This document shows, piece after piece, positions 30,557-38,227 of a DNA stretch of 64,000 nt. Made by a program: the position numbers and the translations under genes. The stretch lies in contig NZ_JBHTFQ010000007.1 in the NCBI RefSeq assembly GCF_042666235.1, positions 1 through 64,000 on the forward strand, read 5' to 3'. Position 1 is the first letter of the stretch. Each line of letters starts with the position of its first letter. The stretch comes from Halodurantibacterium daqingensis (GTDB lineage Bacteria > Pseudomonadota > Alphaproteobacteria > Rhodobacterales > Rhodobacteraceae). The notes under the pieces are model-generated. The model did no database searches. It had not been told where the DNA came from and saw nothing but the letters and a program-made list of their open reading frames with translations.

Positions 30557-33070
30557 TCATCGACCGACGTCAGCCATCGGAGCCCGGAAGCGCTTCAGTC
30601 TCAGCGCATTGCCCAACACGAACACACTCGACATCGCCATGGCACCGGCCGCCAGGACCGGCGACAGGAGCCACCCGAAGGCGGGATAGAGCGCCCCGGC
30701 TGCAACCGGGATGAGCGCAGTGTTGTAAGCGAAGGCCCAGAACAGATTCTGCCGAATGTTCCGGATCGTCGCCTTTGACAACGCGATCGCATTCGGAACG
30801 CCCTTGAGGCTGCCCGACATCAGGACCACGTCGGCGGCCTCGATGGCGATGTCGGTGCCGGTGCCGATGGCAATGCCGACATCCGCCTCGGCCAATGCGG
30901 GCGCGTCGTTGATGCCGTCCCCGACATAGGCAAGCCCACCATGTTGGTGCTTCAGCGCCCTGACGGCCTCCACCTTGCCGTCCGGCAGCACCTCGGCCAC
31001 GACCTCGTCGATCCCGAGCTGTCGTGCGATGGCTTGCGCCGTGCGCCGGTTGTCACCAGTAATCATCGCCACCTTCAGTCCGAGATCGTGCAGGGCTCGG
31101 ATGGCCTCCGGCGTGGATGGCTTGATCGGATCGGCGACGGCGATGATCGCGGCAAGCTCGCCGTCGACGGCGGCGTAGAGCGGCGACTTGCCCTCGTCGG
31201 CCAGTCGCGCGGCGATTGTCGCGAATTCACCGACATCGAGCCCGAGCTTCTCCATGAAACGATCGGCGCCGATCTCGACGCGGCGTCCGCCGACATCAGC
31301 GCTGACCCCATAGCCCGTCACGCTGTCGAACCGGGACAAGTCGGACAGCTTCAGCCCGTCTGCCTCGGCGGCTTCGACGATGGCGCGCGCGATCGGATGC
31401 TCCGATTTCACCTCGACGGAGGCGACCAGTGCCAGAACATCGTTACGGGCATGACCGCCGGTGGTCTCAAGGTCGGTGAGGGTGGGCTTGCCTTCGGTTA
31501 GCGTCCCGGTCTTGTCGAGCGCGACGACGCGGGCGTCCTTGAGCGACTGCAGCGCTTCGCCCTTGCGGAACAGCACGCCCATCTCCGCGCCGCGCCCGGT
31601 TCCGACCATGATCGACGTGGGTGTCGCGAGTCCCATCGCGCAGGGGCACGCGATGATCAGCACGGCGACGGCATTGACGAGCGCGAAGGTGGTCGCAGGC
31701 TCCGGCCCGAAGATCGCCCAGACAAGGAAAGTGAGCGCGGCCGCCGCCATGACGGCAGGCACGAACCACAGCGTCACGCGATCAACGAGCGCCTGGATGG
31801 GAAGCTTGGAGCCCTGAGCCTCCTCGACCATACGGATGATCTGCGCGAGCATGGTGTCGGCGCCGACCGCGGTTGCGCGGAAGGTGAGTGCGCCGGTCTG
31901 GTTGACGGTTCCACCCACCACGGTCGCGCCAGCCTGCTTCTCGACCGGCACCGGCTCTCCGGTGATCATGGCTTCGTCGACGAAGGACACGCCCTCGACG
32001 ACCTCGCCGTCCACGGCGATCCGCTCCCCGGGTCGGACATCGACAAGGTCGCCTGTCACGACGTCGCCAAGCGCCACCTCGACAACCTTGTCATCGCGGC
32101 GGACGCGGGCCGTCTTTGGCTGGAGACCGACAAGGCGCTTGATCGCTTCCGAGGTCCTGCCCTTGGCCCGAGCCTCCAGATAGCGGCCGAGAAGGATCAG
32201 CGTGACGATGACGGCAGCCGCCTCGAAGTAGACGTTCACCGTTCCTGCGGGCAAAATCTGCGGCGCGAATGTCGCGACGACCGAGTAGGTCCAGGCGGCC
32301 AGCGTGCCGACCGCGACCAGCGAATTCATGTCCGGCGCGCCCCTGATGAGCGCCGGCAGGCCGATCCGGTAAAACCGCAGGCCCGGCCAGAACAGCACCA
32401 CTGTCGTCAGAACGAACTGCAGGTACCAGCTTTCGCGCATGCCGATGGTGGTCATGACGAGCTCATGGACGGCCGGGATCAGGTGCGAGCCCATCTCCAG
32501 CACGAACACCGGCAGCGTCAGGATGGCCGCGATGGCAACGTCGTGACCCAAGGCCGCTTGCTCCGCCTGCTTGCGGGACGCCTGCGTCTCGTCGTCTTCG
32601 TTTCCGCTTACCATCCGCGCCTCATACCCCGCAGAGGCGACTGCAGCGACAAGATCGCGATCCGCGACAGTGCCTGAGGCGGAAAGCGAAGCACGTTCGG
32701 TCGCAAGGTTCACTGTGGCGGATGCGACGCCCGGGACTGCGAGCAGCGCCTTTTCCACACGCGCGACGCAGGACGCGCAGGTCATGCCATGGATGGCGAG
32801 CGTGATCGATCGGCCTGGAACCTCGTAGCCTGCGTCTTCGATCGCCCGGACCAGCCTGGCCTGATCGACAGGCTGGACCAAGGTTATATCGGCACGCTCG
32901 GTGGCGAGGTTGACCGTCGCCTTTCCCACGCCTTCAACGCGGTTCAAGGCCTTCTCGACTCGCCCGACGCAGGAAGCACAGTTCATCCCGATGACCGGTA
33001 GCGAGACAGTGGCGTGTCTTGGTGTCAGGTTGGAAGCGATCTCGGCGCTTCCTTTCGCTTGGACGTTCAT
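30557..33070 (-). CDS. copA: Cu(I)-translocating P1B-type ATPase CopA
   Basis: This inner-membrane pump exports Cu(I) to the periplasm. Two N-terminal heavy-metal domains carry GMNCASC (Cys31, Cys34) and GMTCASC (Cys98, Cys101). Eight transmembrane helices follow, with the transport motif CPC in IIACPCAMGLATP, the phosphorylation site DKTGT, the TGE motif in ITGEPVPVEK and the hinge GDGINDAPAL. Length (837) is typical. ATG 33070 has GGAG six bases upstream; an earlier ATG at 33082 is less likely. A CueR-type promoter lies 58 bases upstream and is divergent from the copZ promoter. Confidence 0.95.
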   Translation of the reverse strand: MNVQAKGSAEIASNLTPRHATVSLPVIGMNCASCVGRVEKALNRVEGVGKATVNLATERADITLVQPVDQARLVRAIEDAGYEVPGRSITLAIHGMTCASCVARVEKALLAVPGVASATVNLATERASLSASGTVADRDLVAAVASAGYEARMVSGNEDDETQASRKQAEQAALGHDVAIAAILTLPVFVLEMGSHLIPAVHELVMTTIGMRESWYLQFVLTTVVLFWPGLRFYRIGLPALIRGAPDMNSLVAVGTLAAWTYSVVATFAPQILPAGTVNVYFEAAAVIVTLILLGRYLEARAKGRTSEAIKRLVGLQPKTARVRRDDKVVEVALGDVVTGDLVDVRPGERIAVDGEVVEGVSFVDEAMITGEPVPVEKQAGATVVGGTVNQTGALTFRATAVGADTMLAQIIRMVEEAQGSKLPIQALVDRVTLWFVPAVMAAAALTFLVWAIFGPEPATTFALVNAVAVLIIACPCAMGLATPTSIMVGTGRGAEMGVLFRKGEALQSLKDARVVALDKTGTLTEGKPTLTDLETTGGHARNDVLALVASVEVKSEHPIARAIVEAAEADGLKLSDLSRFDSVTGYGVSADVGGRRVEIGADRFMEKLGLDVGEFATIAARLADEGKSPLYAAVDGELAAIIAVADPIKPSTPEAIRALHDLGLKVAMITGDNRRTAQAIARQLGIDEVVAEVLPDGKVEAVRALKHQHGGLAYVGDGINDAPALAEADVGIAIGTGTDIAIEAADVVLMSGSLKGVPNAIALSKATIRNIRQNLFWAFAYNTALIPVAAGALYPAFGWLLSPVLAAGAMAMSSVFVLGNALRLKRFRAPMADVGR

Positions 33071-33102
33071 CGTCAACTCCATTGGCGAGTGCTGTTGGAA
33101 CT

Positions 33103-33133
33103 CTTCTGCTCTTTCCAGTCACTGGAAGGTCAA
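33103..33133 (-). promoter_or_regulatory. CueR-type promoter/operator of copA
   Basis: On the minus strand a -35 TTGACC (33133-33128) and a -10 CAGAAG (33108-33103) are separated by 19 bp. That spacer contains the dyad TTCCAGT-C-ACTGGAA (33113-33127, perfect 7-bp arms). The long spacer with a centred TTCC...GGAA dyad is the mark of MerR-family copper promoters. Confidence 0.75.
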
Positions 33134-33159
33134 CACCCGATTTCGTGCTGATGTCGCCC

Positions 33160-33190
33160 TTGACCTTCCACCAACTGGAAGCCCCATCTT
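33160..33190 (+). promoter_or_regulatory. CueR-type promoter/operator of copZ
   Basis: TTGACC (33160-33165), a 19-bp spacer holding TTCC-ACCAAC-TGGAA, and a weak -10 CATCTT (33185-33190). It lies 38 bp before the copZ start and is divergent from the copA promoter 27 bp away. Confidence 0.75.
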
Positions 33191-33228
33191 GTAGAAAGCG
33201 AGGAAGCAGAACCCTTCAGGAGAGTGCC

Positions 33229-33426
33229 ATGCAGTTCCAGATCGACAACATGACGTGCGGCGGCTGCGCCAAGGGCGTCACCAGGGCGATCCATTCGCTC
33301 GATCCGCAGGCGAAGGTCGACGTCGATTTGCCCCAGAAGCGGGTGACCGTGGAGTCGGGCGCCAATCAATCTGCTGTTGCAGCCGTGCTCGAGGACGCCG
33401 GGTTCTCGCCTCGCCCTGCGGCATGA
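33229..33426 (+). CDS. copZ: Copper chaperone CopZ-like (HMA domain)
   Basis: A 65-residue single heavy-metal-associated domain with MTCGGC as the Cu(I)-binding pair and the usual beta-alpha-beta pattern (VTRAIHSLDPQAKVDVDLPQKRVTVES, in parts). It should carry cytosolic Cu(I) to CopA or CueR. CAGGAGAG lies just upstream of ATG 33229. It is driven by its own CueR-type promoter, divergent from copA. Confidence 0.88.
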   Translation: MQFQIDNMTCGGCAKGVTRAIHSLDPQAKVDVDLPQKRVTVESGANQSAVAAVLEDAGFSPRPAA

Positions 33427-33524
33427 CGCTCGGGCAATAGTCAGAAGCAGCGTCAAGAGGAACGCGCTGACTTGAAGCGGGTTTTAACTGCTGAGCTAGC
33501 GTCTTCCCTGGTGGATAACCATTG

Positions 33525-33902
33525 ATGAAAAAACCAGCGCTGATTTGGAACATGGCAACTGCAGCGTTGCTGGCGCTGGCATTCGCCTTCATCTGGCCGC
33601 CCGCGAGCTTTGGCTCCCCATTATCCTATGATCACGCGGCGCAAGCGGAAGCCCATAATCAACACGCTCATGCCAAACCGGGGGACCAGCACAGCCTTCT
33701 CACCGTTCAGATGGAGGCTGACTGCGATGCTGCGGCAGCAGGCTGTTGCATGATGGCTCATTGCTGTCCGGGGATTTCAGTCGGAGCGCATGAAATCACG
33801 ACCGTTACGGCCAGCGACAAGACGACGGCTGCGTCGCCGGTGCCGGGGTTGGGAAGCGATCCTGGGGTGATCCTCCCCCCTCCGCGACGTCTGTGGCTCT
33901 GA
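33525..33902 (+). CDS. Exported Cys/His-rich protein of the copper island, unknown
   Basis: The 125-residue protein has an N-terminal signal or membrane segment (ATAALLALAFAFIWPPASFG) and a short mature part rich in possible metal ligands: HAAQAEAHNQHAHAKPGDQH and CDAAAAGCCMMAHCCPG. The C-terminus is Pro-rich. No family is recognised. Five cysteines, two as CC pairs, with neighbouring Met and His suggest periplasmic copper binding. It sits between copZ and the DUF305 gene. The ATG at 33525 is preceded by another possible start codon at 33522. Confidence 0.55.
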   Translation: MKKPALIWNMATAALLALAFAFIWPPASFGSPLSYDHAAQAEAHNQHAHAKPGDQHSLLTVQMEADCDAAAAGCCMMAHCCPGISVGAHEITTVTASDKTTAASPVPGLGSDPGVILPPPRRLWL

Positions 33903-33937
33903 TCGCTCGACAAATCATACATTCAGGAGAACTCAAG

Positions 33938-34432
33938 ATGACTATCGCAAAGACGATCCTCGCCGCGGCTATCGCTGCAACCGCGTTCTCAGCGCCCGTC
34001 ATGGCGCAGGACGCGGGATTCCAGCTCCCCGAGCAGTGCACGACAGCGGCTGCCTCGGGTGGCATGGATCACTCGGCCATGGGACATGGCGGCATGCACG
34101 GCAATCAGGGCGGCGGCATGAACGCGGGCATGATGGAAATGATGGATATGGGAGGCATGGACCTCGAATCCATGCCCGAGCATGTCCAGGAGAACATGCG
34201 CAAGATGATGATCACCATGCCGGCCATGCACGAAGGCATGATGATGGAGGATGCCGACGTGGCCTTCGCCTGTGGAATGATCGCCCACCATCAGGGCGCC
34301 ATCGACATGGCTGAGGTTTTGCTCGAGCACGGCGACGATCCGCAGATGCGCGCGCTTGCCGAAGAGATCATCGCGGCGCAAGGCCCCGAGATCGAGCGGA
34401 TGACCACCTGGCTGGCTGAGAACGCCAACTGA
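33938..34432 (+). CDS. DUF305 Met/His-rich periplasmic protein
   Basis: The 164-residue protein has a cleavable signal (TILAAAIAATAFSAPVMAQ) and a DUF305 ferritin-like helical domain with the hallmark CGMIAHHQGAIDMAEVLL. A Met/Gly/His-rich segment (residues 42-80; for example GHGGMHGNQGGGMNAGMMEMM) and more Met pairs follow, so copper or silver binding in the periplasm is likely. CAGGAGA precedes the ATG. A strong hairpin terminator follows at 34439. Confidence 0.85.
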   Translation: MTIAKTILAAAIAATAFSAPVMAQDAGFQLPEQCTTAAASGGMDHSAMGHGGMHGNQGGGMNAGMMEMMDMGGMDLESMPEHVQENMRKMMITMPAMHEGMMMEDADVAFACGMIAHHQGAIDMAEVLLEHGDDPQMRALAEEIIAAQGPEIERMTTWLAENAN

Positions 34433-34438
34433 GACCAC

Positions 34439-34470
34439 AGTGGCCGCGCGGTGCAGACCGCGCGGCCACT
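34439..34470 (+). terminator. Hairpin terminator after the DUF305 gene
   Basis: AGTGGCCGCGCGGT and ACCGCGCGGCCACT form a perfect 14-bp stem with loop GCAG, followed by TCTGT. The T-run is short, but position right after a stop codon and before a new promoter supports termination. Confidence 0.7.
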
Positions 34471-34494
34471 TCTGTCCGCTCACCTCGAATTCAC

Positions 34495-34525
34495 TTGAGC
34501 TTCCAGCGGCTGGAACCCCTATGTT
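34495..34525 (+). promoter_or_regulatory. CueR-type promoter of cueR
   Basis: TTGAGC (34495-34500), a 19-bp spacer holding TTCCAGC-GGC-TGGAA (arms TTCCA/TGGAA), and -10 TATGTT (34520-34525). It lies 28 bp before cueR, which implies autoregulation and copper induction of the downstream cytochrome gene too. Confidence 0.75.
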
Positions 34526-34552
34526 GGCGGAAGAAGCTACGGAGATGCCGCC

Positions 34553-34951
34553 ATGAACATCGGAGCAGCCGCCAGGCAATCGGGCCTGCCGCCCAAGACG
34601 ATCCGCTACTACGAGGACATCGGTCTGCTGACCGCCGACCGGGCTGCCAACGGGTACCGCGACTATTCCAACGAGGACGTCCACCGGCTGCGCTTCGTCC
34701 AGCGGTCCCGCAGCCTCGGGTTTTCGGTCGAGGAATGTCGGCAGCTGCTCTCCCTCTATACCGACCGCGACCGCGCCAGCGCGGATGTGAAGGCGATCGC
34801 CACCGAGAAGCTTGGCGAGATCGACCGCAAGATCGCGGAACTGACCGGGTTGCGGGAGATGCTCGGCCATCTTGTCGAGAATTGTCACGGCGACGCCCGC
34901 CCGGACTGCCCGATCATCGACGGGCTGGCGGGAAAGACGCGCGACCACTAG
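34553..34951 (+). CDS. cueR: Cu(I)-responsive MerR-family regulator CueR
   Basis: This 132-residue activator twists copper promoters open on binding Cu(I). An N-terminal winged helix (MNIGAAARQSGLPPKTIRYYEDIGLL) and a dimerisation helix precede the metal loop, where Cys111 and Cys119 in CHGDARPDC match the Cu(I)-binding pair of E. coli CueR. Three matching operators lie in this island, including one before the gene itself. Confidence 0.92.
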   Translation: MNIGAAARQSGLPPKTIRYYEDIGLLTADRAANGYRDYSNEDVHRLRFVQRSRSLGFSVEECRQLLSLYTDRDRASADVKAIATEKLGEIDRKIAELTGLREMLGHLVENCHGDARPDCPIIDGLAGKTRDH

Positions 34952-34970
34952 CACTCAGGAGATCGGAACG

Positions 34971-35078
34971 GTGACGGGCGGCGGCATGATGTGGGGAATG
35001 GGGCTGTGGGGCGCCGTGGTCGCCAGTCTCGTGGTGCTCGTCATGGCGGCACTGGTCAAATACGTCGTTTTTCGCTGA
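34971..35078 (+). CDS. Tiny single-pass membrane protein
   Basis: A 35-residue protein starting at GTG 34971, with AGGAGAT upstream. It has a Gly/Met-rich start (TGGGMMWGMGLWG) and one transmembrane helix (AVVASLVVLVMAALVKYVVF). The Met/Trp-rich N-terminus in a copper island suggests a small metal-related or transporter-associated subunit, but this is only inference. Its TGA overlaps a possible ATG of the cytochrome gene (TGATG). Confidence 0.55.
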   Translation: MTGGGMMWGMGLWGAVVASLVVLVMAALVKYVVFR

Positions 35079-35110
35079 TGGCAGAGTCGTGGCGCAGACG
35101 GGGGCACAGG

Positions 35111-35578
35111 ATGCCGGCCAAACCGCTCTTGCCCGGTCGGCATCTGTTGCCTGCATTCTGCCTGATGATCGGGCTTATGCCGGTTCCGGCTGCGGCGTTC
35201 CTCCACGCGTCCGAGACGGACACCGACTCCGGCCGCGCGCTTTACGTCGAGCATTGCGCGGCCTGCCACGGCGTCGATCTCGAGGGACAGCCTGACTGGC
35301 GCAGCCCCGACGCCAACGGCTTCTATCCGGCGCCGCCCCATGACGAGACGGGCCACACATGGCATCACGATGACGCCATGCTCATCGATTATATCGCCCG
35401 AGGCGGTCAGGCCGTTCTGGACGACATGGGCGTGACCTTCACGTCGGGCATGCCGGGCTTCGGCTCCGTGCTGGACCAAGGCGAGATCGAAGCCATCCTG
35501 GACTACATCAAGTCAACGTGGCCCGAACACATTCGCGACGCGCAGGCGCAGCGGTCCAACGCGGCCGCTGCCGATTGA
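35111..35578 (+). CDS. Cytochrome c family protein
   Basis: An exported c-type cytochrome of about 155 residues: signal peptide LLPAFCLMIGLMPVPAAAF, then a single heme motif CAACH (HCAACHGVDLEGQPDWRS, in part), and a possible axial Met in FTSGMPGFGSVL. It likely transfers electrons in the periplasm; in copper islands such proteins may serve Cu(I) oxidation or a small oxidase. ATG 35111 is preferred for a normal signal peptide, while ATG 35078 overlaps the previous stop and adds an Arg-rich N-terminus. Confidence 0.82.
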   Translation: MPAKPLLPGRHLLPAFCLMIGLMPVPAAAFLHASETDTDSGRALYVEHCAACHGVDLEGQPDWRSPDANGFYPAPPHDETGHTWHHDDAMLIDYIARGGQAVLDDMGVTFTSGMPGFGSVLDQGEIEAILDYIKSTWPEHIRDAQAQRSNAAAAD

Positions 35579-35595
35579 CGATCTCCCGACACCCG

Positions 35596-36207
35596 TCAGA
35601 CCTTCCGAAAGAGCCCGAAATGGAACCGCTGCACGCTGCCCCACGGCGTGCGGTGTTCGTGGCTCAGCGATCGGACGAGCTGGTATCCGCTGCCCAGCCG
35701 TTCGGAAAGCAGGGCCCCATCATAGCGAGCGACCGGCAAACCGCTGCACGAGGCCGGGCCATCTGGCGCGAATGTCCCGATGATGGCGTGACCGCTGGGG
35801 ACAAGGGCCCGATCCATGACACGCAGATAAGCGTCCTGATCGGACGCCTCGGTCAGGAAGTGGAACGCGGCCCGATCATGCCAGAGGTCGAAGCGGCCGG
35901 AGGGCTGCCAGTGCAGGACGTTCGCCGCCACCCACTCAACCGGCGCATCTGGCGAAAGCCGCGCGCGCGCCATGCGCAAGGCGGTTTCGGAGAGATCGAG
36001 AACCGTTATCCGGCGGAACCCTTGCTCCAGAAGGCAGTCCACCAGCCTCGATGAGCCGGCACCGACATCTACGATGGCCGCATCCTTGCCCGCGCCGGTC
36101 TCGGCGATGAGGTCGAGCGATACCTGTGGACGGTCCTCGAACCAGCTTGTCTCAGCCTCCTCCTTGCTCTGGTAGACGCCTTCCCAGCGGTTCGGTGTTT
36201 CGGCCAT
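35596..36207 (-). CDS. Class I SAM-dependent methyltransferase
   Basis: The 203-residue protein has the SAM motif I VDVGAGSSRLVDCLLEQG, motif II acidic VLDLSETAL, and a WHDRAAFHFLTEA segment typical of tellurite/thiopurine-type small-molecule methyltransferases. The substrate is unknown. It is often found beside metal-resistance genes, so a role in detoxification is possible. It converges on the cytochrome gene. Start ATG 36207 was chosen over 36213. Confidence 0.8.
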   Translation of the reverse strand: MAETPNRWEGVYQSKEEAETSWFEDRPQVSLDLIAETGAGKDAAIVDVGAGSSRLVDCLLEQGFRRITVLDLSETALRMARARLSPDAPVEWVAANVLHWQPSGRFDLWHDRAAFHFLTEASDQDAYLRVMDRALVPSGHAIIGTFAPDGPASCSGLPVARYDGALLSERLGSGYQLVRSLSHEHRTPWGSVQRFHFGLFRKV

Positions 36208-36278
36208 CGTCAATCCCTTACAACTCGTTCGGCCTGAGCCGTAGGACGTGGGTGATCACCGAACCCTTGCCATGACGC

Positions 36279-36647
36279 TCAGCCCGCTTCGCAACCGTAG
36301 AAACCGCGGTAGCCCACGCTGAGGCCCTGATCAAGCTCGAACACCAGCTCCGCGTTCTGGCGCCAGTCGACCTCGTCGCCGAGCAGCCGCACGGCCACCG
36401 TGGTGCCGGGCGCCGAGAACGTCGCCGCACCCTCCTGCGGATCGCCCTGCGCTTCCAGACCGACAAGGACACCGTTCAATTTCATCGCAGCCGCACCGCC
36501 TTCACTCGCCCAGAGGATCGGATCGGATTCCGGGCTGCGGTTGAAGGTGCAGGGAGCGGCGGTCCCAAGCACACGCTGGGCCTCGGCCTCGGGCATCGGC
36601 AAGCCCTGTCGAAGGCGCAGCTTCCGGATCACGTTCAGTAGTCCCAT
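36279..36647 (-). CDS. Hypothetical protein, DUF6692-like
   Basis: A 122-residue protein (MGLLNVIRKLRLRQGLPMPE...) with a conserved-looking core CTFNRSPESDPILWASE and AAATFSAPGTTVAVRLLGDE (start AATFSA...). It resembles DUF6692 proteins of Rhodobacterales; that name is from memory. ATG 36647 is preferred. No function known. Its upstream side touches the recombinase scar. Confidence 0.55.
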   Translation of the reverse strand: MGLLNVIRKLRLRQGLPMPEAEAQRVLGTAAPCTFNRSPESDPILWASEGGAAAMKLNGVLVGLEAQGDPQEGAATFSAPGTTVAVRLLGDEVDWRQNAELVFELDQGLSVGYRGFYGCEAG

Positions 36648-36825
36648 GTCGATCACTCCATTGACCCCCTCGTACTTCGCTCGGGGCAGGGTCACATGGC
36701 TCAAATCTCAATGGAAATCGTCGGCCGGACCGGGTCACCTCTCAGCGCAATTCAACACATCTGCCGCCTTGATTGGCTCATCGCGATCCCGGAGGTGAGC
36801 AGACTTGAACGCTTCGCTCTTCGCC

Positions 36826-37088
36826 CTGAGACGCGAAGCTTCAACACCGCCACGTCGATGGGGCGGCTGTCGCCGAACATCCTGCTGTCCTTCGCCCAGT
36901 TCGAGCGCGAGGTGACGGCCGAGCGCATCCGCGACAAGGTCGCCGCCAGCCGGAAGAAGGGCATGTGGATGGATGGTGCGCCACCCTACGGCGATCGCGT
37001 CGACAGTCGGAAGCTGGTGGTCGACGAGGACGCCGCCGAGCATGTCCGCTGGATCTTCACCCACTTCCTCGAAGTCGGGTCATCATCG
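36826..37088 (+). pseudogene. Serine recombinase fragment (left relic)
   Basis: About 88 residues read as the middle of a large serine recombinase: ETRSFNTATSMGRL, LLSFAQFEREVTAERIRDK, then GMWMDGAPPYGDRVDSRKLVV and WIFTHFLEVGS. The N-terminal catalytic region with the active-site serine and the whole C-terminal DNA-binding part are missing. The frame breaks at about 37077 directly into an HsdR fragment. It marks decay of a mobile element. Confidence 0.8.
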
Positions 37089-37175
37089 TGACGGATCGCG
37101 ATGATCTCGACAAGCAGATCAAGGATACCTTCAAGTCCAGTGACCTCGAACCGGTTCGAGCGACGAGCGGGGCTC
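37077..37175 (+). pseudogene. Type I restriction HsdR fragment
   Basis: About 31 residues, VIIVTDRDDLDKQIKDTF, KSSDLEPVRATSG, match the helicase region of HsdR restriction subunits (motif VTDRxDLDxQI). It is joined in frame-shifted register to the recombinase fragment on its left and continues into unrelated sequence on its right, so it is a deletion scar. The following 77 bases hold nothing recognisable. Confidence 0.65.
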
Positions 37176-37252
37176 CCTCGGCTTCATCTGCATCCACCTG
37201 TGGCTCACTGCTGGTGGTGCAGGCCGCGGAGGATGCGGCCCATCACCATGTT

Positions 37253-38227
37253 TCAAAGCGCTACTTGGTCCTGTCCAAAGGTCGCCAAGCGGTTGACAAA
37301 CCCATCGACAAATCGATCTACGTTTACATCGACACAAACGGCGGCATTGGGAATGGTCGTTCCGGTTCGCCGCCGATCTGGAATGACTTGTCCTCGAGTT
37401 AATTCTCCCGCGCATTCCACGTCGATTTGCATTGGCTCCAGCGTCACTAGCGTCGGATCATGCGCGACGGCAACGGCGAGTGGATCGTGTAGCGCACAGC
37501 CAGTAATGTCGGGATACTGATCGCGATAGGCTGCAAGATAGAAGCGACTTGCTTCCGCGCATTTCCGCGAAGCGAAGCCGCCTTGCTTTTCAATCCGGTC
37601 CATCATGGCATCAGTGAAAAGCGTCTTCATTGTCACGTCCATGCCTACGAGGATGATGTCGGCTCCGGATTGGAGAACGATCCGCGCAGACTCTGGGTCG
37701 TTGAAGAAGTTGGCGTCGGCCATCGGACTCGGGATGCGGGGCACCCCAGGATGCCAGATGCTGCCGCCCATAATGACGATACGCTTGAAGAGCGTGGCAA
37801 TTTCCGGCGCCTTCATCAGGGCAAGCGCAACGTTGGTGATTGGCCCTGTTGGCACGAGCGTCAGTTTCCCTGGATGCTTATGCGCCATTTCGATCAGCAG
37901 GTCGGGCGCCCATGTGTCAAGAGCAGTGCGCTCTGGGCTCGGCAAGTCGATGCCACCAAAGCCGTTAGGGCCGTGGATGCGGCTTCCCCTCTTGTTATAA
38001 GGCCGTGTGAGTGCGCGTTTTGCCCCTGCCGCGACGGGCACGTCCAGACAATCCGCTGCCTGCAGCAGCGCAAGCGTGTTCAGAGTCGCCTGCTCCACGT
38101 CGACATTCCCGTAGGTTGTGGTCACCGCCTCGAGCGTGATTTCGGGATGAGCAAGTGCGTAAACGATGGCCAGCGCATCGTCGATGCCGGTGTCCACGTC
38201 AAGGATGATGCGGCAGGGTTCTGTCAT
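37253..38227 (-). CDS. Inosine/uridine-preferring nucleoside hydrolase family
   Basis: The enzyme cleaves ribonucleosides to base and ribose. The 324-residue protein has the Ca-binding signature DVDTGIDDALAI, NVALALMKAPEI, and MGGSIWHPG. DPLAVAVAHDP near the C-terminus supplies the last metal ligand. It is full length. Its ATG overlaps the stop of the upstream RpiR regulator by four bases, so they are co-transcribed, divergently from an ABC transport operon. The actual nucleoside is unknown. The final residues are close to the scar region. Confidence 0.9.
   Translation of the reverse strand: MTEPCRIILDVDTGIDDALAIVYALAHPEITLEAVTTTYGNVDVEQATLNTLALLQAADCLDVPVAAGAKRALTRPYNKRGSRIHGPNGFGGIDLPSPERTALDTWAPDLLIEMAHKHPGKLTLVPTGPITNVALALMKAPEIATLFKRIVIMGGSIWHPGVPRIPSPMADANFFNDPESARIVLQSGADIILVGMDVTMKTLFTDAMMDRIEKQGGFASRKCAEASRFYLAAYRDQYPDITGCALHDPLAVAVAHDPTLVTLEPMQIDVECAGELTRGQVIPDRRRTGTTIPNAAVCVDVNVDRFVDGFVNRLATFGQDQVAL

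Noticed and set aside
36696..36825. N-terminal half of the left recombinase relic
   Set aside because: The translation here does not match a recombinase catalytic domain, so the relic was started at the first recognisable block.
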